Origin: CAZIPN01 sp964541225
Lineage (GTDB): Bacteria > Actinomycetota > Coriobacteriia > Anaerosomatales > JAAXUF01
DNA: 44,892 nt
Reading direction: 5' to 3'
Assembly (NCBI GenBank): GCA_964541225.1
Contig: CAZIPN010000016.1
Location: forward strand, 1 to 44,892
The notes under the pieces were generated by a model, which was not told where the DNA came from, searched no databases, and was given only the letters and a program-made list of their open reading frames with translations. Below, in pieces: positions 1 to 8,651 of the stretch. Numbering within the stretch: position 1 is the first letter of the stretch; each line of letters starts with the position of its first letter. The position numbers and the translations under genes are program-made.

Positions 1-40
1 CTGCGCGTGCCCCGGGGCGCATGTTGTCGCTGGTTTGCGC

Positions 41-859
41 TTAGCGCGCCCGCATCTGGCCGGTCATGCCCCACCACGCCATCTTTGCCCCGCCGCGCAC
101 GAGCTGCGGGAGCCGGAGCATCGGGTAGATGCGGGCGGTGCTGCGGCCGGGTTGCTCGGCGATGAGCGCGGCGCAGCGCGCTCCGACCTCGGCGAGCGGC
201 GTCCCGAAGGCGTCGAGCGCGAGGTGCACTCGGTGGCGCGTGGACTCGAGGCGTGGGCTTGTCGGCATGTCCTCTCGGTAGAAGTCGGTGTCGACCATGC
301 CGGGCACGAACGCGTTGATCGAGATGTTTGCGCAGTCGCGGTTCTCGGCGGCGAGGGATCGGGTGATTGAGGCGACAGCGGCCTTGCTCGCGCCGTACGC
401 CGTCGTGAAGGGCGTGGCGTCGCCCTTGTAGCCTCGGCCGCACATGTTCATCAGGTAGCCACCGTGCTCGCGGAAGTGCGGCAGCAGCGCTTTGGCCGCG
501 TAGAGCTGGCCGAGCACGTTGATGGTGACGAGGTCGTGGATCTCGGGCGCAGACTCGTCCTCCAGGTACCGATAGCCGTTCGACACTCCGGCGTTGCCGA
601 CCCACACGTCGAGGCGTCCGTGCTCGGCGATCGCGTGATCTCGCAGCGCCTCGACTTCTTGGTAGTGGCCGACGTTGGCGGCGATTCCGCTGGCGGTGGC
701 GCCTGCCGCTACGAGCTCCGCAACGGTGCGCTCGACGTCTTCAGCAGTGCGTGAACTCACGACCACCGTGGCACCCGCACGTGCTGCGGACTCGGCGATC
801 GCGCGTCCGATGCCGCGCGTCGAGCCGGTGACGACCACGACTTTGCCGCGCAAGCTCAC
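41..859 (-). CDS. SDR family NAD(P)-dependent oxidoreductase
   Basis: A 272-residue short-chain dehydrogenase/reductase, probably cytosolic; substrate unknown. The Rossmann nucleotide-binding motif TGSTRGIG is at residues 11-18, the NAG motif at 89-91, and the YxxxK catalytic pair is Tyr155/Lys159 (YGASK). The serine normally found about 13 residues before the Tyr is not evident (Cys140-Gly-Arg-Gly), so the catalytic set may be atypical. The start is GTG at 859; it overlaps the stop of the upstream gene by 4 bases (GTGA), which implies translational coupling. The family call is firm, the reaction is not. Confidence 0.9.
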   Translation of the reverse strand: MSLRGKVVVVTGSTRGIGRAIAESAARAGATVVVSSRTAEDVERTVAELVAAGATASGIAANVGHYQEVEALRDHAIAEHGRLDVWVGNAGVSNGYRYLEDESAPEIHDLVTINVLGQLYAAKALLPHFREHGGYLMNMCGRGYKGDATPFTTAYGASKAAVASITRSLAAENRDCANISINAFVPGMVDTDFYREDMPTSPRLESTRHRVHLALDAFGTPLAEVGARCAALIAEQPGRSTARIYPMLRLPQLVRGGAKMAWWGMTGQMRAR

Positions 860-1350
860 GAGTGCTCGGGGTCGTCGAGGAGTGCGGCCACCGCAGCGAC
901 GGCCTCGTGCGGAGTCGAGACGTCTGCGAGCTGTCCGCGCTCGTAGTACGCCGCAAACGGAACGCCGAGAGGGAAGCCGAGCAACACGACGTTGCGGCCG
1001 GCCTTGAGAGCGAGCGCGACTTCGGAGATGGTGCCCGGCCCGCCAGGCAGTGCGATCACGACCTGGCTTGCGAGCACGTTGATGGCGTTGCGCGCGTCGC
1101 CCATCCCCGTCGGGATGGCGATGTCGACCGAAGGCGCGACGCCCGTGGTGTTGTCGGCAGGCAAGATGCCAACCACGAGTCCGCCGGCCTCGTTCGCTCC
1201 GCGTGCGGACGCTTCCATGACGCCGGCGTTGCGGCCGCCGTTCAGCAGCACCCAGCCGCGCTCGGCGATGAGCCTGCCCACCGAGTACGCGTTGTGCAGC
1301 GCATCATGAGAAACGACTGCTCCGCCAACCACTCCGATGACCGTGCGCAC
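856..1350 (-). CDS. TIGR00725/LOG-like Rossmann-fold protein
   Basis: A 164-residue protein of the TIGR00725 family, related to the LOG/lysine-decarboxylase-like nucleotide-binding fold. Visible signatures are a glycine-rich N-terminal strand (GVVGG), GGRNAGVMEA near residue 39 and PGGPGTISE near residue 101; the latter is the LOG-type phosphoribose-binding motif. I chose the GTG at 1350 because AGGAGG lies 7 bases upstream; a longer reading frame to 1398 lacks such a site. LOG proteins release free bases from nucleoside monophosphates, but activity is unproven for this subfamily. It is the first gene of a two-gene operon with the SDR (4-base overlap). Confidence 0.85.
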   Translation of the reverse strand: MRTVIGVVGGAVVSHDALHNAYSVGRLIAERGWVLLNGGRNAGVMEASARGANEAGGLVVGILPADNTTGVAPSVDIAIPTGMGDARNAINVLASQVVIALPGGPGTISEVALALKAGRNVVLLGFPLGVPFAAYYERGQLADVSTPHEAVAAVAALLDDPEHS

Positions 1351-1414
1351 GTTTCGACCTCCTGGGCGCATAGTACGACGCCCGTCGGCCTCGCGCACGC
1401 ATGCGTCGTCTGCG

Positions 1415-1455
1415 GAGAAAAGAAGGAGGTCAGGGGCTTGAACCCGCTGACCTCC
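1415..1455 (-). terminator. Rho-independent terminator after tRNA-Arg
   Basis: On the minus strand a 9-bp stem (GGAGGTCAG / CTGACCTCC, plus-strand arms 1447-1455 and 1425-1433) encloses a 13-base loop and is followed by the T-rich tail TTCTTTTCT. It lies about 10 bases downstream of the tRNA-Arg 3' end and upstream of the TIGR00725 gene, so it should separate the two transcripts. Confidence 0.8.
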
Positions 1456-1464
1456 TGCGTCTTG

Positions 1465-1541
1465 TGGTGCGGCTTGAGGGATTCGAACCCCCGGCCTTGT
1501 GATTCGTAGTCACACGCTCTATCCAGCTGAGCTAAAGCCGC
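1465..1541 (-). tRNA. tRNA-Arg (anticodon ACG)
   Basis: A complete cloverleaf can be read on the minus strand: acceptor GCGGCTT paired with AAGCCGC, D stem GCTC/GAGC, anticodon stem TGTGA/TCACA around the loop CTACGAA (anticodon ACG), T loop TTCGAAT, discriminator A and encoded CCA. A34 would be deaminated to inosine by TadA; a tadA gene is present at 35309-35773 in this window. Confidence 0.96.
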
Positions 1542-1624
1542 ATACGCCCCTAGGGCTTAGGTATCCTGCCACCGCGGACGGTCGGTGTCAAACCACCGAA
1601 CAGGCGGCAGCGCATCATGTCAAA

Positions 1625-1718
1625 TGGCGGAGAGCGAGGGATTCGAACCCTCGAAGGGAGCTTTACCCCCTTACTCGCTTAGCAGGCGAGCGCCTTCAGC
1701 CGACTCGGCCAGCTCTCC
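1625..1718 (-). tRNA. tRNA-Ser (anticodon GCT)
   Basis: Class II tRNA on the minus strand: acceptor GGAGAGC/GCTCTCC, anticodon stem CTCGC/GCGAG around CTGCTAA (anticodon GCT), a long variable arm, T loop TTCGAAT, discriminator G, encoded CCA. It lies 83 bases upstream of tRNA-Arg in the same orientation, so the two may be co-transcribed and end at the terminator near 1415. Confidence 0.96.
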
Positions 1719-1908
1719 GTGGCGGTGCAGGCCTGATGGCCCGCGCGCGAATCGTAATAGTACCCGCGCCCGCCTAGCGCGGCAAGCGCAATGAGCGCAC
1801 GCGAGAAGCCCTGCCGATCTGCCGAGAATCTCGCTCAGCTCAGCGCAAGCGCCTCCGATGTCGCAGGGGGGAGAGCGACGATCTGCCGAGAGCCGACCTG
1901 CGGATTCG

Positions 1909-3633
1909 CTAGCGTCGGACGAAGATGCTGAAGCCGCCCGCCGTGTCCACGCGACGGTATCGTGCGAGCACCCAGCGCAGCATCGGATCGTGGGCAGGTG
2001 CGGCTGCATATCCGCCTTCCAGTCGCACGTCTTCGTCGCCCACGAACACAACATCAGGGGTGTGGCCTTCGCGCTTGAAGTAGCCGAGCGCCACCGAGTC
2101 CGCCGGGCCGACGAAGAGCCATGCAGCTGGAGTGAACGCAACGCCCCCGACCGCGAGGTACGCCTCACTCTGGCCGAGGAAGGTCACCCGCGAGTCGGGC
2201 TTGACCCAGCGCGGAGTGATGTTGGAAAGCTCGCGCAGCTGATCGCGATGCGCCTCGGTCGTGAGCAGCCCGGCGTACGCGCCGGACGTGACGCGGACGT
2301 GGTGCTGCGCCGGGTCCTGGCCAAAGACGCTGGCGAACAACAGGCCGAAGACCACCGCGAACGCGATCAACACTCCCATCACGAGCGGCACCCAGCCGCC
2401 ATCCTCGGCGATGGCGAGCCCCCAGCAGATGAGAAGACCGACTGCCAGTGGCGCCAGCGCGATCGCGGGCATGCCGCGATTCCATGTGGAATTGGTGACG
2501 TAGGCGACGGTCACGTAGCCCACCGCCGAAAATGGCGCGGCAAGCACGAGTAACCTCAAGAGGTCGCGGCGGCCGAGACGCCAAGCTGCCACAACGCTGG
2601 GGACGATCATGCCGGCGCACAGGGTGATGAGCCACGACTGTGCGGACGTCCCGAAGAGCAGGTGGTCGTGGCTCGCCAGCAGCACGGCTCCTGGGAGCGC
2701 GGCCGCGAGGGGCAGTAGTGCGAGCGCTGTGGCGCGAAGACGGGCTGGGGTTCGGGGAATCGATGCGACTGCGGCGAGCGCCCACATGGGCAGGAGCCAC
2801 ACGGAGACTAGCGCAAGACCCGTGTGACTGAACACAGAACGCAGCTTGTCGGCGGGAGAAGAGAAGCGGCTCACGTTGGCGCTGCCAAGTGACAGTGCCA
2901 GCCGCACGTCGGCAAGCGAGACTCCGAGAAGCAGCGCCGCGCCCGCAGCTGCGCCAACGATTGCTGCTGCGCCGACGGCGTAGCCGACGAGTCGCCACTC
3001 TCGCGCCATGACGACGAACGTTGCGAGCAGGGCGATCGCCGCGACGGCAAGCGGCGGATACGCGGCCGTGCCCAGCGCGAGCGACACTCCCGCTGACGCT
3101 GCGAGGGTTGCTCGGCGATCCCGCAGGGCAGCGAAACCGAACAGCACGGCGAGCGTGAACAGTAGCGACGAGACGGTGTTGTAGGTTGGCGCGAAGACAT
3201 GGTACGGCGGTGCGAGTAGTGGAAGGGCCACGGCTGCGGCGAGAACACCGAGTCTCGCTGTGCCGTGCAGGAGTCGGATTGCCAGTGCCGCCCCAGCAGT
3301 CGCAAGCGCGACCCACAACAGACGCATCGCCAGGACGATGCCGGTCAGTCCGAAGATGCGCTCCCATATCCACACAAGCGGAACGGCCACCATCTCGCCG
3401 ACGGTCTGCAGCGACAGCTCATCGAGGAGGAACTTCGCTCCGTGGGCGAAACGCCAGGGCACGACGGCGTAGAACGTGTCGTCGTAGAAGGAGAATCCGA
3501 CGCTCGCTCGATACGCCGCGAGCGCCACAACCGCGATCGCCGCAAAGACGAACAGGATGCGCCCGCGGCCGTGGGTAGCAACTGGTGTATCGGAAGTGGA
3601 CGTCATGCAGACAGGATAGCGCCCGCGCGGCAT
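1909..3633 (-). CDS. Polytopic membrane protein, GT-C glycosyltransferase-like
   Basis: A 574-residue integral membrane protein with about ten or more hydrophobic segments and a short extracytoplasmic-looking C-terminal part. An acidic pair in the first loop (Asp51-Asp52, in FYDDTFY) resembles the D/E-containing first-loop motif of GT-C enzymes that use lipid-phosphate sugar donors (PMT/ArnT-like); this assignment is from topology and that motif only. The first start, ATG at 3633, has GGAG five bases upstream; an internal ATG at 3606 is also possible. It is divergent from the polysaccharide deacetylase and shares a 160-base promoter region containing a palindrome. Confidence 0.75.
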   Translation of the reverse strand: MPRGRYPVCMTSTSDTPVATHGRGRILFVFAAIAVVALAAYRASVGFSFYDDTFYAVVPWRFAHGAKFLLDELSLQTVGEMVAVPLVWIWERIFGLTGIVLAMRLLWVALATAGAALAIRLLHGTARLGVLAAAVALPLLAPPYHVFAPTYNTVSSLLFTLAVLFGFAALRDRRATLAASAGVSLALGTAAYPPLAVAAIALLATFVVMAREWRLVGYAVGAAAIVGAAAGAALLLGVSLADVRLALSLGSANVSRFSSPADKLRSVFSHTGLALVSVWLLPMWALAAVASIPRTPARLRATALALLPLAAALPGAVLLASHDHLLFGTSAQSWLITLCAGMIVPSVVAAWRLGRRDLLRLLVLAAPFSAVGYVTVAYVTNSTWNRGMPAIALAPLAVGLLICWGLAIAEDGGWVPLVMGVLIAFAVVFGLLFASVFGQDPAQHHVRVTSGAYAGLLTTEAHRDQLRELSNITPRWVKPDSRVTFLGQSEAYLAVGGVAFTPAAWLFVGPADSVALGYFKREGHTPDVVFVGDEDVRLEGGYAAAPAHDPMLRWVLARYRRVDTAGGFSIFVRR

Positions 3634-3692
3634 GAGGACTCCGGGTGGCTCGTCGAGGTTTGGCCGGCGACCCTTGTGGTTGCGATGGGAAA

Positions 3693-3717
3693 GCGTAGAC
3701 TACCCCATGGTCTACGC
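3693..3717. promoter_or_regulatory. Inverted repeat in divergent promoter region
   Basis: Perfect 8-bp arms GCGTAGAC (3693-3700) and GTCTACGC (3710-3717) with a 9-base spacer. The repeat sits between the start of the minus-strand membrane glycosyltransferase-like gene and the plus-strand deacetylase gene. There is no T-run, so an operator is more likely than a terminator. The cognate regulator is not identifiable. Confidence 0.35.
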
Positions 3718-3791
3718 AGAGGCTCACTGTTTGGTGTGACGCTTGCTGCGTGTGATGACTCGCCGAGAGACTGCAGACGGCGTGTCTGTGG

Positions 3792-4976
3792 GTGTCGATA
3801 GCTCGTGTCGGCGGGTCGTGGGTGGAGGATATGGAAGGGCGCGCTACTACAGCTCCGCGAACGTGGGTGGCCTGGGTACTGGGAGGCGCCGGTGTTGGCG
3901 TGCTCGTGGTAGTTGCGGCGGTACTGTATCTGACGGTGTTCACGGTCTCGGTGAACTTGGACGGCAAATCGCTGAGGCTTCGGGCTGGCACAACTGCCGG
4001 GGATCTCTTCAAGAGCAAACTCGTCGTCAAGCATCGCGGGAACCTGGTCTCGGCCAAGCGCGCCCACGTGCTGGAAGCGGGGCATGGTGGGCCTCCGTAC
4101 GTGTCGGCAGACGGGCATCCGCTCTCCTCGGCGAGCGTGCTTACCAACTCACTCAAGCTCACGAGCCACAACGGCACCAACACCGTGGAGTCCACTCGCG
4201 TCACCACTGAGTCAGTCAAGATCCCCACTCGGTATGTGGGCAGTGGCACGATCGAAAGCGTCGTGAACACGGGGGTTGCGGGGATTCGCGAGATCAGGGT
4301 TGGCACAATCTCGGGTGAGGTCGTGAGCAAGCGCGAGGTGGTTGCGCCCGTCGCTCGCTTGGTCAAGCTCACAGCACCCGCTTCCGGTGCCAAGACCGTT
4401 GCGCTGACCTTCGACGATGGCCCTTGGCCAGGATCGACGAAGGCCATCCTCAAGATCCTGAAGAAGTACGGCGTGAAGGCCACCTTCTTCGAGATCGGTC
4501 AGCAGGCCCGCAAGATGCCGTCATTGTCGCGAGCCGTTGGTGATGCCGGGATGGAGATGGGCAACCACAGCGAGACGCACCCCAACCTCGCCCGTCTCTC
4601 CGCCTCCGCTGTCTCCAACGAGATCACGCGCGCGCAAAACGACATCACCAAGGCTTCCGGCAAGGCGCCAAAGTTCTTCCGCCCGCCAGGAGGCAACACG
4701 ACTTCGAAGATGTATCCGGTGCTCTCCAAGCTTCATCTCGGCTGGGTGCAATGGGATGTGGACACGGACGACTGGAAGAAGCCATCGGCTTCCAAGATCG
4801 TCTCGCGCGTGCTGAAGAACGTGCGACCGGGCTCTGTTGTACTGATGCACGACGGTGGCGGCGACCGCAGCCATACCGTGGAGGCTCTGCCCAAGATCAT
4901 CGAGAAGTTGCAGGCCGAAGGGTATGTCTTCGTGACTGTCGATCAGCTGCCAAAGGTCCCTCACCGCATGGGCTGA
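3792..4976 (+). CDS. Membrane-anchored polysaccharide deacetylase (NodB family)
   Basis: A 394-residue probable peptidoglycan or polysaccharide N-deacetylase acting outside the membrane. A single transmembrane anchor (about residues 27-50) is followed by a region resembling DUF348 and G5 modules (about 52-185), then a NodB domain. All five NodB motifs are visible: TFDDGPWPGS with Asp208/Asp209, HSETH with zinc ligands His259/His263, RPPGG, DVDTDDW, and LMHDGGG. The start is uncertain: GTG 3792 gives the longest form; ATG 3831 is closely preceded by GGAGG but with only a 2-base gap. The gene converges on the L,D-transpeptidase with an 11-base gap and no obvious terminator. Confidence 0.9.
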   Translation: MSIARVGGSWVEDMEGRATTAPRTWVAWVLGGAGVGVLVVVAAVLYLTVFTVSVNLDGKSLRLRAGTTAGDLFKSKLVVKHRGNLVSAKRAHVLEAGHGGPPYVSADGHPLSSASVLTNSLKLTSHNGTNTVESTRVTTESVKIPTRYVGSGTIESVVNTGVAGIREIRVGTISGEVVSKREVVAPVARLVKLTAPASGAKTVALTFDDGPWPGSTKAILKILKKYGVKATFFEIGQQARKMPSLSRAVGDAGMEMGNHSETHPNLARLSASAVSNEITRAQNDITKASGKAPKFFRPPGGNTTSKMYPVLSKLHLGWVQWDVDTDDWKKPSASKIVSRVLKNVRPGSVVLMHDGGGDRSHTVEALPKIIEKLQAEGYVFVTVDQLPKVPHRMG

Positions 4977-4987
4977 GTGCCCGCCGA

Positions 4988-5806
4988 TCAGTACGCCCAG
5001 ATCGATGTTGGCGAGCCAGATTCGAGGGTCCCGATCGCGAAAGCGGGATGCTTGGAGGGGTCAAGCATCTTGACGATCTTGATCATCGAGCCCTGTGATA
5101 TCGCGACGCATCCCGACGTAAGTCCCTTGCCTCGCACGTGCAGGAAGATCCCGGTTCCGCGTCCGTAGACGCTTTGATTGGGCTTGGCGTTGTAGCCCGT
5201 CGAGACAGCGAGCTCGTATTGCGGGCGGACGCGATAGAGGTGCTCGCCGCGCCAGCGCCTGGCCTTGACCCACGTGTTGTAGGTTCGACCATGCCGACTG
5301 CTCCACCACGACTTTCTGGTGATTCGGCGATAGCGCATCTTGGCTCCCGACGGTACATGGCGCCGGTAGCCGAAGACGAAGTTCGGCATCTTCCACAGGC
5401 CTGTCGGCGTCGTCTTGTTGCCTTCACGTCGGCGCGTGCCATCCATCAGGCCCCGCTTGCCGAACCGCGCCGAGACGGTCATCTTGCACACCCATGCGCC
5501 GTGCTCGTAGTTGAAGAACTGCAGAGTCCCGTTCTTGGAGCCGATCTTGGCTCCCGTCGCCACGATCAGCTGCCGAGCACTGCCGATGTGCGCCATCTGC
5601 AACGGTAGCGGGCGTGGAGGTGTTGGCGTCGGGGTCACCGTCCCTGCCGAGGAACCCGCGGATGCCAGCGTCTCCTGGGCGGTTGCTCGGGCCATCAGAT
5701 GAGGGACGGCACTCCAGCCGAACCCGACAAGCGTGGTGCACGCCATCAGCGTCACAGCGAGGCGGAATGGGATGCGCCGCGCCGTCCGCCTCTGGCTCTG
5801 GTACAT
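4988..5806 (-). CDS. L,D-transpeptidase (YkuD-like), membrane anchored
   Basis: A 272-residue exported protein with an N-terminal membrane segment (about residues 18-38), a Pro/Thr-rich linker and a C-terminal YkuD-type domain. The catalytic motif reads FLHVRGKGLTSGCVAI, with His223 and Cys233. Such enzymes make 3-3 crosslinks in peptidoglycan or attach proteins to it; this sequence is closer to the divergent COG3786-type branch than to classical ErfK. The chosen start is ATG 5806, with a GGGGG stretch about 8 bases upstream; a GTG at 5821 is possible. Its neighbours are other wall-active enzymes. Confidence 0.85.
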   Translation of the reverse strand: MYQSQRRTARRIPFRLAVTLMACTTLVGFGWSAVPHLMARATAQETLASAGSSAGTVTPTPTPPRPLPLQMAHIGSARQLIVATGAKIGSKNGTLQFFNYEHGAWVCKMTVSARFGKRGLMDGTRRREGNKTTPTGLWKMPNFVFGYRRHVPSGAKMRYRRITRKSWWSSRHGRTYNTWVKARRWRGEHLYRVRPQYELAVSTGYNAKPNQSVYGRGTGIFLHVRGKGLTSGCVAISQGSMIKIVKMLDPSKHPAFAIGTLESGSPTSIWAY

Positions 5807-5964
5807 GAGCGAAGCCCCCACTCCTGCCCTCGCCGGTCCGAATCCTTGTTGGAGTCTACACCGTGCGAAGCCGTGTAGCGCCTGTCGCGCAACGTCTATG
5901 GTGCAACGTCTGTGGCCTGCGTCACCTCGGCGACGCTCGTCTTCGCCCTTTGGCTCCCGAGAGA

Positions 5965-7104
5965 CTACGAAGGGCGGCAGGCCCCCGCGAAGTCATGGCG
6001 ATGTGACAGGCGTGAGATTCGCACGTTGGCACCGGAGTACGGCGCTTCGATGAAATCTCCGCCGCCGACATACATGCCGACGTGGTGGATGGGGCTTCCG
6101 AAGAAGACCAGGTCACCTGGTTGCAGATTGGATTTCGAGACGCGTTTGCCGCAGTTGATCTGCTCGCGGGAGTAGTGCGGAAGCGAGATGCCAACCTGCT
6201 TGTACGCCCATTTGGTAAGACCGCTGCAGTCAAAGGAGTTGGGCCCCTCGGCTCCCCAGCGATACGGGCGCCCGAGCTTCTTCTCGGCGTACCAGACGGC
6301 TTTGTCACCCTTCGCGCCGGGAGGCGGGTTTCCGTAGTCGACAGACTTCGATGAGTGCGAGCTCGACCTCTTGTGCGAGCTGCTGCTTGCGTGCTCACGT
6401 GCGTAGCGCTCGGCTGCCGCTCTTTGCTCGGCCTGTATGCGCAGCGCTTCAGCTCTGGCGGCTGCCTCCTCGGCGGCCTTCTGCTGAGCGATCAGCGTTC
6501 GGACCTGAGCGTTGGTTTGCGCGAGCACTTGCTTGCTCTTTGCGAGCTGGCTCTTGACCGTGGCTGCGTTCCTGGCCATGGCCTTCTGCTCGGCGTCAGC
6601 CTGCTTCTGCTCGGAAACAAGCCGAGTATGAGTCTGTGTTGCTTTGGCCTTCGTGGCCTTGAGTTCGTCGACCGTCTGCGCGTCGCGATAGCTCGCGTTG
6701 GTGAGCATCTGGTACGCGGCGTCGAAGTCAGAGATCGTGCGGGCGGTCACCAGAACACCAATCGCGCCGAACGGCCCTTGGCGGTACAGAGCGGTGGCCC
6801 GGTCGTCGAGCTGGTTCTGCAGCGCGTTCTTCTGAGCTGTGACTTTCTTGAGTGCGCGAGCCGAAGCCTTCGCTTTCGTCGACAGTTCGGCATGGCGTGC
6901 TTTTGCGTGGTTGTATTCCTCGCTGGCGATCTCGGCCTTGGTGACCAGAGAATTGACCTGGGACTGCACTTTGGCGGCCTGGGCCTTGGCATCAGCAATG
7001 GGATCGGCGAAGGCACTGCCCGTGCCTGCGACGAGGAAGAGCGTGGCGGCGATGATAACAGCGCACAGTTTGGCTGCGAGGGGGGTGCGACGGGTGCTTC
7101 TCAC
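5965..7104 (-). CDS. NlpC/P60 peptidoglycan endopeptidase with coiled-coil N-terminus
   Basis: A 379-residue secreted hydrolase expected to cut within the stem peptide of peptidoglycan. A signal peptide (ending near residue 33) is followed by a long Ala/Lys/Gln-rich coiled coil (about 35-240), a Ser/Lys-rich linker, and an NlpC/P60 domain with Cys293 (DCSG), His341 (HHVGMY) and Glu353 (FIEAP). The Cys-His-Glu triad matches that of mycobacterial RipA; the domain layout resembles RipA/PcsB enzymes regulated through their coiled coil. The start is GTG 7104 with AAGGAGG 11 bases upstream. The TCS-type promoter at 7163-7196 lies just upstream, beside the two-component genes. Confidence 0.92.
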   Translation of the reverse strand: MRSTRRTPLAAKLCAVIIAATLFLVAGTGSAFADPIADAKAQAAKVQSQVNSLVTKAEIASEEYNHAKARHAELSTKAKASARALKKVTAQKNALQNQLDDRATALYRQGPFGAIGVLVTARTISDFDAAYQMLTNASYRDAQTVDELKATKAKATQTHTRLVSEQKQADAEQKAMARNAATVKSQLAKSKQVLAQTNAQVRTLIAQQKAAEEAAARAEALRIQAEQRAAAERYAREHASSSSHKRSSSHSSKSVDYGNPPPGAKGDKAVWYAEKKLGRPYRWGAEGPNSFDCSGLTKWAYKQVGISLPHYSREQINCGKRVSKSNLQPGDLVFFGSPIHHVGMYVGGGDFIEAPYSGANVRISRLSHRHDFAGACRPS

Positions 7105-7162
7105 TGTGGGCTGGACCTCCTTCAGATGATCGCGGCATGCAGGTTCTGGTGCAACGAGGATC

Positions 7163-7196
7163 AGTCTGAATGAGAGACCATGAGAAGACCGTGAGA
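7163..7196 (-). promoter_or_regulatory. Envelope-regulon promoter box A (upstream of NlpC/P60 gene)
   Basis: On the minus strand: TCTCACG (7196-7190), 4 bases, TCTCATG (7185-7179), 10 bases, CAGACT (7168-7163) as -10. A further TCTCA occurs inside the 10-base spacer. The NlpC/P60 start codon is 58 bases downstream of the -10. This is one of eight sites with identical geometry in the window; the regulator is inferred to be an OmpR-family protein. Confidence 0.65.
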
Positions 7197-7247
7197 ATCC
7201 GCGGTGCAGCGCAGAGATCCCGCAGACCAGACGAGCACTGCAACGAG

Positions 7248-8651
7248 CTACGAGCGATTGCGCTCGAACTTGGGCAGCCTCACCGTGAACTGCGTGCCGC
7301 CGTTGAGTTCGCTTTGCACGTCGATTCGCCCGCCGTGCGCCTCGACGATTTCCTTCGTGATTGCCAGTCCGAGCCCGCTGCCGCTGTTCTCGGCGGCACG
7401 GGCGCTCTCAACGCGGAAGAACCGATCGAAGAGGTGAGGGAGCGCCGAGGCGGGAATGCCCTGTCCGGTGTCGGCAACCACGAGCACTGCTTCATCGCCC
7501 TCAGTCTGAGTCGAGATGCGCACCTGTGAGCCTGCGCCTGAATAGCGGATTGCGTTCTCGACAAGGTTGTCGACGATCAGCCGCACGTATTCCGGATCGG
7601 CCGGTGCCGAGGATCCGGTTCCTTGCACCGAGACCGTCACGTCCCGGTCGCGCGCGAGTTCAGTGAACGAGTCCGCAGCTTCCAGCGCGACATCGTGCAG
7701 ATCCAGCATCTGCTTAAGCAGCTTCAAGTTCCCGTCGTCAAAACGCGCGAGCGTGAGCAAGTTGCGAACGATGCGACTCATCCGGTCGCTTTCCTCGCGA
7801 ACCGACTCGAGCACCTCGACGGCGTGTTTCGGCAGCTTCGTCGTCGCAAGGTAGACGTCGAGTTCGGTGCGCATGACCGCAAGCGGGGTCTGCAGTTCAT
7901 GGGACGCATTGGCCACCAGCCGCCGCTTGTCTTTCACGCCGGTTTCGAGCCGGGTGAGCATGTCGTTGAGTGTCTCGGCGAGGGACTTGAGTTCGTCGGT
8001 GTCGTTTCCAACGGGCACGGGGATGCGTTCATCGAGGTGGTTGATGCTGATGCTCGCGGCCGTGTTTGTCATCCGAGACACCGGGCGCAGGGCACGGCGC
8101 GCGAGGAACCAGCCGACGATCGCCGCCGCCAGCAAGACCAGCGGTCCTGATACCAACATCACGAAGACGAGACGATCGATGGCTGAGTCAGCACTCGCAG
8201 TCGACTGACCCACAAGCAGGAGTCTGCCCGACTGCGACAGCCGGACGAGTCGCACGCGAAGCTGCAGGTCCGATGCGCGGGCCGTCTCCACATGCGGCGC
8301 GCTCGACCGCCCCACCGTCTCAAGGGTTGCCGCCGAGATGATCGGCTGTGCCGAGATTGCGTTGCCTGAGTGCTGCAGCACCATTCCATCTGCGGAGAGC
8401 AGCTGAGCGACCGTCTCCATGGGAGCAACTCCGGCGAGCGAAGCGTCGCTGGCTTTCTTGAACGCGGACGACTTGGTGTTGTCGCTGAGCTCAGAACCGA
8501 GCAGTGTCGCGCGTGCGTACAGTGTCCGATCAAGCGTGGCGTAGAGGTCGAGATGCACGCGGACGATCACGTACGCGCTCCACGAGGCCACGATGACGGC
8601 GAAGAATGTGACGTACCACAACGTGAGCCGAGCTTTGACGGGCAGGTTCAC
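7248..8651 (-). CDS. Sensor histidine kinase (TCS1)
   Basis: A 467-residue membrane histidine kinase with an N-terminal transmembrane helix (about 12-32), an extracytoplasmic sensor region, a second helix (about 165-190), HAMP, HisKA with His251 (ASHELQTPLA), and HATPase_c with the N box NLVENAIRYS, G1 box VADTGQGIP, F box LFDRFFRVE and G2 box GSGLGLAI. All catalytic boxes are intact. Its GTG start overlaps the response-regulator stop by 4 bases (GTGA), so the pair is translationally coupled. The stimulus is unknown; the adjacent NlpC/P60 gene suggests wall-related sensing. Confidence 0.95.
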   Translation of the reverse strand: MNLPVKARLTLWYVTFFAVIVASWSAYVIVRVHLDLYATLDRTLYARATLLGSELSDNTKSSAFKKASDASLAGVAPMETVAQLLSADGMVLQHSGNAISAQPIISAATLETVGRSSAPHVETARASDLQLRVRLVRLSQSGRLLLVGQSTASADSAIDRLVFVMLVSGPLVLLAAAIVGWFLARRALRPVSRMTNTAASISINHLDERIPVPVGNDTDELKSLAETLNDMLTRLETGVKDKRRLVANASHELQTPLAVMRTELDVYLATTKLPKHAVEVLESVREESDRMSRIVRNLLTLARFDDGNLKLLKQMLDLHDVALEAADSFTELARDRDVTVSVQGTGSSAPADPEYVRLIVDNLVENAIRYSGAGSQVRISTQTEGDEAVLVVADTGQGIPASALPHLFDRFFRVESARAAENSGSGLGLAITKEIVEAHGGRIDVQSELNGGTQFTVRLPKFERNRS

